Position numbers and translations under genes: made by a program. A DNA stretch of 20,876 nt from Candidatus Poseidoniaceae archaeon (GTDB taxonomy: Archaea; Thermoplasmatota; Poseidoniia; Poseidoniales; Poseidoniaceae): positions 1 through 20,876 of the forward strand of contig JAKUNY010000010.1 in NCBI GenBank assembly GCA_022451765.1, written 5' to 3'. Of this stretch, positions 1 to 5,991 are shown in pieces (within the stretch, counting starts at the first letter, position 1; each line of letters starts with the position of its first letter). Below the pieces are notes generated by a model. That model searched no databases, had not been told where the DNA came from, and worked only from the letters and a program-made list of their open reading frames with translations.

Positions 1-869
1 GCATGTACGAGGATTCGAGAACCGCACAAACAGACCTGTCCCCCGTTTGTAAATCCGGCTCGTAGCGCTCCGTTAACAGCGACATCAAGATCTGCATCAT
101 CGAGGATAATGGTTGCATTTTTGCCCCCCAATTCAAGTGAGAGTTTCTTGAACATTGGCGCAGCCGAAGCTGCAACATGTCGTCCTGTCGCAGTACCCCC
201 TGTAAAGGAGATAGCTCGAATGGAGGGATGATCCAGAATTGCTTGCCCAACCTCTGGACCATAGCCATGAACAACGTTGAGTACACCCTTTGGGAGACCG
301 AGTTCTGAAGCCACCTCGCACATGAGATTCGCAGTCAGCGGTGTTAGTTCACTGGGTTTTGCAACGACTGTGTTCCCCATCAATAACGCTGGCGCAACCT
401 TCCAACTCAACAAATAGAGTGGAAGATTCCATGGAGTAATCAACCCAACCGTTCCAACCGGGTTTCGATGCACAAAGTTGGTTGCATCACGCATTTCAAA
501 CACCTCAGGTTCTTGGGTTCGAGCAAAATCAGCAAAGAATCTGAAATTGTCGATTGAACGTTGTGCATCCACTCGTCGAGCCAATGCGAGTGGTTTACCG
601 GTATCTCGTGACTCACGATGGGCGAGTTCTTCTTTCCGTGCCTCAAGCCCATCTGCAAGACGATCAAGCCACATTGCACGCGCAAGCATATCCAATGAGG
701 ACCATGCTTCTTGTGCACTGGCGGCGGCTTTTACTGCTTCTTCGACGTCTGAATCCTTTGACCTCGCAATCGTCCCGATGGTTTGGCCTGTAGCAGGATT
801 GAGATTTGTCAGTGTTTCTCCATCGATAGCATCAACAAATACGCCGTTTATGAAGTTCAGAGCGTTCAT
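1..869 (-). CDS. Aldehyde dehydrogenase, partial (C-terminus off the left edge)
   Basis: NAD(P)-dependent aldehyde dehydrogenase that would oxidise an aldehyde or semialdehyde to the acid in the cytosol. I translated it by hand: 289 codons lie in the window, about 60% of the usual ~480-500. Visible signatures are ITPWNLPLYLLSWK with catalytic Asn148, the cofactor-binding VAKPSE Lys171, SFTGGTATG near 221-229, the general base Glu246 in LELGGKN, and the nucleophile Cys280 in GGQVCLCGSRI. The PWNLPLYLL and QVCLCGSRI forms are typical of the 2-hydroxymuconic/2-aminomuconic semialdehyde branch (ALDH8-like), so a semialdehyde substrate is likely but unproven. The ATG at 867-869 overlaps the stop of the preceding asparaginase-like gene (ATGA), and a GGAG lies about 8 bases upstream, so the two are probably translationally coupled. 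It is the last visible gene of the minus-strand operon. Confidence 0.93.
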   Translation of the reverse strand, partial: MNALNFINGVFVDAIDGETLTNLNPATGQTIGTIARSKDSDVEEAVKAAASAQEAWSSLDMLARAMWLDRLADGLEARKEELAHRESRDTGKPLALARRVDAQRSIDNFRFFADFARTQEPEVFEMRDATNFVHRNPVGTVGLITPWNLPLYLLSWKVAPALLMGNTVVAKPSELTPLTANLMCEVASELGLPKGVLNVVHGYGPEVGQAILDHPSIRAISFTGGTATGRHVAASAAPMFKKLSLELGGKNATIILDDADLDVAVNGALRAGFTNGGQVCLCGSRILVH

Positions 870-1987
870 GGATTCATCTCCGCATCGTACATCCATCGGT
901 CTTGATCGGGATCCCATTCATCCCACGTCGGAATGGTTTCGAGTTCCTTGATGTAACGCTCGGGAACAATGCCAGGGACAATAAATGCTTTTTGTCGATG
1001 CAGAGGGTAGGGATTTCTTAGATCAATGCCCAAGACTCCAAGAATTGCACGAGCAACATACCACGTTGCTTGTGCATTCCAACCATGAGCGATTTTGATA
1101 ACGATTCCAAGGCCCTTTGGGTAATCGGGATGTTCAATCGCTAAACCGAGCAGACCATCAGCACCTTCCTTAGCAATGACCGCCCCTTCGCCGGCTTTGA
1201 GAATGGTCGAATCCAAGCGATTGAATCCACCAACAAGATCGGGATGACGCACCATTGCTTCCCAAATCCAATCCTCATCCTTGTCTCGAACAAGTCCTGC
1301 ATATATTTGTGCAAGTTCGGCGACTGTGTTGGAAACAGTTGGTAAGCCACATCCGTCTTTTGCGATTCTCTGTGGAGTCCAATCCTCACCGATAAATCGT
1401 CGAATTTGCGTCATGTATGCCTCAAACACTTGATGACTTGGTAACGTATACCCTGCTCGATTCCAGCCTTTCTCCCTGCAGCCACGCAGAATCGCAGCAT
1501 GTTCTCCTGTGCATGTATGATACCATCTACGAGGACGACGAACCTGTCGACCGAATTGAATCAATGGAACGTCAAGTGGAGTCAACATCAGTGGCCACTC
1601 AGACTCGGAAATGAGCGATTGCGCTGCAGAAACGTGCTCAGTATCGCCGTTGTGGCTCGCAACAGAAATCGCTTTTTGTTCCCACGAAAGGTCAGATAGC
1701 TCTTCAACGAACGCTTTGAGCATAAATGGCTTCATCATCGAGCGACCATAGCACAGAACATTTCCTCCAAATGAGTGGATGACTTCATCCCCATGCGCCC
1801 AAGCAACTGCACCGTGAATGGTCGTTTCTGAAACGCCGTTCCGTCGATAGTCCACAAGTGGCTCCCAAGCCACGTCACGGCCTGTTGGGATGCCTTGAAC
1901 CTGCTCACCCAGTGGTGAATCGGGGAACAATTCGCTTCCAGGCCGACCGGGTTTTACTGCGGAGTGCTTGTGGTGATTGATTCGCAT
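866..1987 (-). CDS. Asparaginase II family amidohydrolase
   Basis: Member of the asparaginase_II family (PF06089; Rhizobium etli ReAIV/ReAV type), a serine-hydrolase-like fold unrelated to E. coli AnsA/AnsB. Family members hydrolyse L-asparagine to aspartate and ammonia. Numbered from ATG 1987 (373 aa), I see the Ser-x-x-Lys dyad in GRSMMKPF (Ser83, Lys86), SHNGDTEH near 111-118, HTCTGEHAAIL (Cys159), DGCGLPT (Cys213) and AKEGADGL (Lys273). Family members normally read CSGKHAG at the second Cys motif. Here the Lys, a metal ligand in ReAV as I recall, is Glu162. About 45 residues precede the core, longer than usual. I chose ATG 1987 because AGAGGTG sits 7 bases upstream; a TTG at 1993 would overlap the previous stop. 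It follows the flavin monooxygenase and precedes an aldehyde dehydrogenase, so the true substrate may be another amide. Family confidence is high, substrate confidence low. Confidence 0.9.
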   Translation of the reverse strand: MRINHHKHSAVKPGRPGSELFPDSPLGEQVQGIPTGRDVAWEPLVDYRRNGVSETTIHGAVAWAHGDEVIHSFGGNVLCYGRSMMKPFMLKAFVEELSDLSWEQKAISVASHNGDTEHVSAAQSLISESEWPLMLTPLDVPLIQFGRQVRRPRRWYHTCTGEHAAILRGCREKGWNRAGYTLPSHQVFEAYMTQIRRFIGEDWTPQRIAKDGCGLPTVSNTVAELAQIYAGLVRDKDEDWIWEAMVRHPDLVGGFNRLDSTILKAGEGAVIAKEGADGLLGLAIEHPDYPKGLGIVIKIAHGWNAQATWYVARAILGVLGIDLRNPYPLHRQKAFIVPGIVPERYIKELETIPTWDEWDPDQDRWMYDAEMNP

Positions 1988-1989
1988 TT

Positions 1990-3219
1990 TCAAGCACCTC
2001 TGAGAAGTTCTTCAACACGTGGAGCGACTTTTTCCATGTATGCACGCATGTTTCGACATACACGGTCGCTGTCGTGATTGAAGAAGTCGAACCAAGCCAT
2101 GACCCGATCGTCCGGATGGAAACGTTTTACGAGTTGTTGAGCAACGTCCTCAACGTTGCCAATGAGTGCATTCTGTGCAGCATTCTGCACCTTGTTTGGA
2201 TCGATGGTCCCCTCAAGTGCACTCCAATATGCACCAAGCGCTTTTTCTGCTTCTTTGTGAGCAGCTTCGCGTTGTTCCTCTGACGAAAGGCCTGATTCAT
2301 CGTTCACGAACACGAAACTGGTCCGGGGCATGTCCGACCGCTTCCATGAACCACCATCGGTGTGGAAACAAGCGCGCATTCGTTCATGCGTTGCTTCGAT
2401 AACCTCGGGTTGCGTGATTGAAAGATTAAACACACGTACAGGTAAGAAGGAGTTGACAAATATTTGAGCATTCGGATCGTGTGTTCCCGCAACGAGAACC
2501 AACTGATTTCGATCAAAGGTGTTTGGAACGATACGGATGTCCTCAAACGTGTACCGTCGCTCAACATTGATCGCATCATCCAAGGATCCGTTCGCCTCTT
2601 GCACCCGTTGCCAATCCTCATCGCTTCTGAAATTCTCACGAGTTAAGGTGGTTGAGCGAACCGAATCCGATGAAACCACATCTCCTCGCAACAATCGTAG
2701 GAAGATTTCACTAGCTTCGAGAAAAATCTGACCTCGCAGTGCAGGCCATGCTGCCTCTTCAACAGGCGTACGTGGGACAATGCCATAGGGGCGTGCCATG
2801 AATTCAAAACGACCCGCTGAAAAACCTACGTGAAGACGCCGAGGATCATCGCTCACCGCAAGAAGTTGCAATGTGTTGGCTATTCGCTCCGCTTGTGCGA
2901 TTGGTCCTCCAGATGCGAGGATTGAGACAACAGCACTACCGATTTCAATGTTCTTTGTTCTGCGGAAAGATTCCATTGCGAGTTGTGGAAAATCTGTGCA
3001 AAGGCCAACTTCTCCTTGCCAGTGTGGTACAACCGGTTTGCTGTTGGATTTTTGTGTCTCTGTGGAAAGATGGGCTTGTGCAATCCAACCCACTCCAAAG
3101 CCTAAACCATCTGCGCATTCCAATTGCTGGAAATAATTCTTCATCATCGTTAACTCATTGGGGATATGCCCATCGGCGTCGGGCGTTTGACTGATGGAAA
3201 AGAAAATGTCGTGTTCCAT
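1990..3219 (-). CDS. Luciferase-like (LLM class) flavin-dependent monooxygenase
   Basis: A 409-residue protein of the bacterial luciferase-like TIM-barrel family, which uses reduced flavin and O2 to oxygenate or cleave an organic substrate, usually with a separate flavin reductase. The N-terminus (MEHDIFFSISQ) is the first barrel strand. The segment AERIANTLQLLAVSD followed by RLHVGFSAGRFEF (about 110-140) corresponds to the family's flavin/phosphate-binding region (A..D.LS.GR...G.G). The C-terminal IGNVEDVAQQLVKRF matches the usual 'G tpe eva e.l..' end. At 409 aa it is somewhat longer than typical (~330-380), with a charged insertion after residue 180. I prefer ATG 3219, which has GAGGCGAG just upstream, over an in-frame TTG at 3249. 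Its stop lies 2 bases before the asparaginase-like start, indicating one transcript. Substrate unknown; pyrimidine, amine or heterocycle oxygenation are all possible. Confidence 0.88.
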   Translation of the reverse strand: MEHDIFFSISQTPDADGHIPNELTMMKNYFQQLECADGLGFGVGWIAQAHLSTETQKSNSKPVVPHWQGEVGLCTDFPQLAMESFRRTKNIEIGSAVVSILASGGPIAQAERIANTLQLLAVSDDPRRLHVGFSAGRFEFMARPYGIVPRTPVEEAAWPALRGQIFLEASEIFLRLLRGDVVSSDSVRSTTLTRENFRSDEDWQRVQEANGSLDDAINVERRYTFEDIRIVPNTFDRNQLVLVAGTHDPNAQIFVNSFLPVRVFNLSITQPEVIEATHERMRACFHTDGGSWKRSDMPRTSFVFVNDESGLSSEEQREAAHKEAEKALGAYWSALEGTIDPNKVQNAAQNALIGNVEDVAQQLVKRFHPDDRVMAWFDFFNHDSDRVCRNMRAYMEKVAPRVEELLRGA

Positions 3220-3270
3220 ACACTCGCCTCTTTTTTCCCAATACGTCAAAGAACATAACCCGTTCGTTGG

Positions 3271-4101
3271 TTACTTGACCTCTCCATCGAGAGAGGTTAA
3301 AGCGTGTAGTCGTTTTTTCAGTAAATCCGGTGCAGGGATTCCTAACTGCATGAAAAGATGCATTGCATCCGACAGAACGAGAAGTGCATCGTCATAGCGG
3401 GTTTCGATTTCAGCAAGGTCTGCAAGCCCCCAACTGGCCACAAGAACGCCTGCAGGATGTTCAAGACGCTTCGCAAAATCCAGACTTTCGTGGTACATCT
3501 CTGATGCTGTAGCAAGTTCTCCTAGACTTGCCTGAGCGTGTCCGACGTCTGCAAGCGCCTCCATGTGAAGAACGTCGTTCTGCATAGCCATCGCCATCTC
3601 AAGGCGACGCGTATCATGAACAATGGCAGAATCCCAATCCTGATTCATGCGAGCACAACGAGAAAGGACGGCCAGACCATAAATGGTACCTTCCTTGTCT
3701 CCGATGGATTCTCTCAACGTCAATGAACGTCGGACTGATGTCTGGGCTGATTCTGTGTCTTCGATGGAAAGAAGCATCAGTGCGTGGTGATGCAGGACTG
3801 CTGCTGCGAGCGGCTCACCCTTCTCCAGAGATTCTGCATGGAAAGCGAGTTCTGCAATATCATCGATGGATCCTGCATTGCGCTTGAGATATTCAAATCG
3901 AGACCAACCTTTCTCAATCTCATCTGCTGCAACCTTTTGCGCATGCTCTACAAGACGCTCAACAAGATCATGGTCGCCAATCGATTCAACCAACGGTAAA
4001 ATCCCTAACGCCAAGGAGGTGTTTATGGAATCGATTGAGCCGCCTCCGGTCAACATCTCGACTATTTCTTTCGCCTTTTCAGCAGAGACCTCTTCAGCCA
4101 T
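3271..4101 (-). CDS. TPR-like helical repeat protein, function unknown
   Basis: A 276-residue, all-helical, soluble protein without a signal peptide or membrane helix. Repeated helix pairs are visible from about residue 75 on, with TPR-like spacing of small and aromatic residues: AAAVLHHHALMLLSIED, GTIYGLAVLSRCARMNQ, ALADVGHAQASLGELATA, VLVASWGLADLAEIETRYDDA. The pattern matches three to five tetratricopeptide repeats of about 40 residues, which normally bind protein partners. The N-terminal 70 residues are helical and acidic. I recognise no catalytic motif. ATG 4101 is the first codon of the frame after an 88-base intergenic region. The gene ends 51 bases before the flavin monooxygenase on the same strand, so it may be the first gene of that operon or a separate unit. 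Neighbourhood does not define a function. Confidence 0.75.
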   Translation of the reverse strand: MAEEVSAEKAKEIVEMLTGGGSIDSINTSLALGILPLVESIGDHDLVERLVEHAQKVAADEIEKGWSRFEYLKRNAGSIDDIAELAFHAESLEKGEPLAAAVLHHHALMLLSIEDTESAQTSVRRSLTLRESIGDKEGTIYGLAVLSRCARMNQDWDSAIVHDTRRLEMAMAMQNDVLHMEALADVGHAQASLGELATASEMYHESLDFAKRLEHPAGVLVASWGLADLAEIETRYDDALLVLSDAMHLFMQLGIPAPDLLKKRLHALTSLDGEVK

Positions 4102-4189
4102 GTCGTAACCAAATGGATTCGCGTCAAGAACCTATCCTTGAACTTGAATGAACCTTGATGATTCATAACAGGGGAGTCAATGCAAACCC
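4102..4189. promoter_or_regulatory. Divergent intergenic region (promoters for both flanks)
   Basis: This 88-base gap separates the minus-strand TPR-like gene from the plus-strand DNase I homologue, so promoters for both directions must lie here or just inside the genes. It contains three spaced TTGA(A/T) units (around 4138, 4144 and 4155) and a short AT-rich ATTCATAACA (4161-4170) that could be a weak TATA element for the plus strand. GGGGAG at 4171-4176 is a possible but distant ribosome-binding site. No canonical TATA/BRE is obvious. Confidence 0.35.
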
Positions 4190-5161
4190 ATGGCACGGCA
4201 CGATAACGCTTTGCAAGGAGTTATGCTCGTTGCTTTGTTGATTCTCTTTCCGATGACCATTCAACTCCTAGTCCATCAAGACGAAAGTCCTCTCTGGAAG
4301 ACAATCTATGTCGATGTCGACTCCGATGAGGCGGAGGATGCGGAAGCGCGGTCCGAATCCCGGAATCGTGAAGATGTTGCTCGAATTGCAACGTTCAACA
4401 TCAAAATCTTCGGTGAAACAAAAATGGGGAAAACGGATGTTGTATCCGAGCTTGTGAACATCACATTACGTTATGATATGGTTGTCGTTCAAGAAATTAA
4501 AGACATGGATCAGACCGTTCCTTACGATTTTTTGGATGCAATTAATGCTGAAACGAACGAGACATACGCTATGGTCCTTAGCGAGCGATCTGGGCAGCAA
4601 GAGGACGATGAAGGTGGTCAGGAGCAGTATGCGTTCTACTATCGCACCTCACGGTTTACGTTTGAAGAATCATGGTTGCACAACGATTCAGAACTTGATG
4701 AATTCCAACGTGAGCCCTTCATCGCATCGTTCAATCTATTGTCCAAGAACGGAACGAACATCGAGAATATTACCCTTATCACGGTCCATACAAAACCAGC
4801 CCAAGCCGTCAACGAAACTGCGTCTCTCCACAATGTTGTCGAGACCTACAAAACAAATTCTACAGAATCGGACATCATTTTGCTGGGAGATTTCAATGCA
4901 GATTGCGGCTATGCTTCGACGTACGATTTGAATCAACTTGATATTAGGAGCCCTGAATATCTCTGGGTTGTACCGGATTCAGCAGACACAACATATTCAG
5001 AAAATACGCACTGTGAATATGATCGAATCGTATTGACAAGCAACGTTGATGGCCGCTTTTTTGGTAAATGGGGCGTTGACCGAAACATGAGTAGTTCCGA
5101 AATTTCCGACCATTACCCGGTCTGGTTTGATTTGGACATTCGTGAGGATGTGCCGGAATGA
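4190..5161 (+). CDS. Membrane-anchored/secreted DNase I-family nuclease
   Basis: Endonuclease/exonuclease/phosphatase superfamily, closest in motif spelling to true DNase I. Residues 9-29 (VMLVALLILFPMTIQLL core) form one hydrophobic segment, a signal peptide or N-terminal anchor, followed by an acidic Glu/Asp-rich linker (40-62) and the nuclease domain (about 63-316). Visible active-site residues are Asn70 (ATFNIK), Glu102 (VVQEIKD), EQYAFYYR 145-152, His200 (TVHTKP), Asp234/Asn236 (LLGDFNADCGY), YDRIV 278-281 and His308 (SDHYPV). The stretch VVPDSADTTYS...HCEYDRIV is strikingly like vertebrate DNase I, and Cys239/Cys275 fall where its structural disulfide lies. A likely role is Mg/Ca-dependent cleavage of extracellular DNA for nutrient supply; that is inference. 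The start is the ATG at 4190 (an ATG at 4180 is out of frame). The 3' end overlaps the galactokinase by ATGA, indicating co-translation. Confidence 0.88.
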   Translation: MARHDNALQGVMLVALLILFPMTIQLLVHQDESPLWKTIYVDVDSDEAEDAEARSESRNREDVARIATFNIKIFGETKMGKTDVVSELVNITLRYDMVVVQEIKDMDQTVPYDFLDAINAETNETYAMVLSERSGQQEDDEGGQEQYAFYYRTSRFTFEESWLHNDSELDEFQREPFIASFNLLSKNGTNIENITLITVHTKPAQAVNETASLHNVVETYKTNSTESDIILLGDFNADCGYASTYDLNQLDIRSPEYLWVVPDSADTTYSENTHCEYDRIVLTSNVDGRFFGKWGVDRNMSSSEISDHYPVWFDLDIREDVPE

Positions 5162-5991
5162 TTCGCCGTGCGTCCATCCCTGGTCGGATCAACATTCTTG
5201 GAGAGCATACAGATTACGCAGGAGGTTGCTCCTTAGCCTTTGCATCTCAACATCGGCTGATCCTCGAGGCTGAATTCATTGAATCTGGCGTGTTTGGCGA
5301 GGAAACCGTCGTTGCGTTGTGGAGCGAGGCAGGTGGACCTCCCGCACGACTGCACGTTTCACGCAACATCCCCATCGGCAAAGGTATGTCGTCCTCCGCA
5401 GCGTTGTGCTTAGGTATCGTGTTGTGCGTTCATGGTGATTCGTTGGACAGGCAAGATGCATGCAAAGAGGCACAGCGACTTGAGCACGTTGTTCTTGGAA
5501 CACCCTGTGGTTTACTCGACCAAATGACGATGATGCATTCTGTGGAAGAGTGCTGTACGCTCATCGATTTTACCAATCTGGAAACATCAACCATCCCCTA
5601 CCCAAACACATGGAAATTCAAGCTTGTCGATTCGGGAATTCAACGAAGCCTCAACTCAGAGGATTACAGGCAGACGACGAGTGAAATGAAGAAAAAATTG
5701 CACGTGAGCGAAGAGAATGCTCGAGTCCATCAAGCACTCAATTCTACAAACGAACAACTTGGTGAATTGTTGAATAAGACGCATGAATCACTAAGGATGA
5801 TCGGTGTAAGTACGCCTGAGGTTGATTCGATTGTAAAATCGCTCCAATCCAAGCAAGGCGTCTTAGGTGCTCGAATGATGGGGGGTGGTTTTGGTGGAAT
5901 GATTCTGGTACTTGTTGAGAATGATGGCGTCCTGCCGCAGCATCCACTTCTCGTTCCTTCAAAGGCTGGATTCATTGAAGAATTGTTCTAA
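5158..5991 (+). CDS. galK: Galactokinase (GHMP kinase family), short form
   Basis: Phosphorylates galactose at C1 with ATP to give galactose-1-phosphate, in the cytosol. All three GHMP motifs are present: the galactokinase signature GRINILGEHTDYAGG (9-23), the ATP loop IPIGKGMSSSAAL (71-83) and LGARMMGGGFGGM (236-248). CGLLDQM carries the probable catalytic base Asp121. GELLNKTHESLRMIGVSTPE (202-221) matches the helix before motif 3 in GalK. The protein has 277 residues against about 350-390 for typical GalK; it starts almost at motif 1 and has shortened loops, so it is compact rather than broken. GEHTDY argues for galactose over mevalonate or homoserine, but related sugars such as GalNAc cannot be excluded. 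It starts inside the stop of the nuclease (ATGA), with GAGG 10 bases upstream. Its last 33 bases are antisense to the end of the GH1-nucleotidyltransferase gene. Confidence 0.9.
   Translation: MIRRASIPGRINILGEHTDYAGGCSLAFASQHRLILEAEFIESGVFGEETVVALWSEAGGPPARLHVSRNIPIGKGMSSSAALCLGIVLCVHGDSLDRQDACKEAQRLEHVVLGTPCGLLDQMTMMHSVEECCTLIDFTNLETSTIPYPNTWKFKLVDSGIQRSLNSEDYRQTTSEMKKKLHVSEENARVHQALNSTNEQLGELLNKTHESLRMIGVSTPEVDSIVKSLQSKQGVLGARMMGGGFGGMILVLVENDGVLPQHPLLVPSKAGFIEELF

Noticed and set aside
478..951. 157-codon plus-strand open frame
   Set aside because: Antisense to the aldehyde dehydrogenase and the end of the asparaginase-like gene; Ser/Arg-rich translation typical of a shadow frame.
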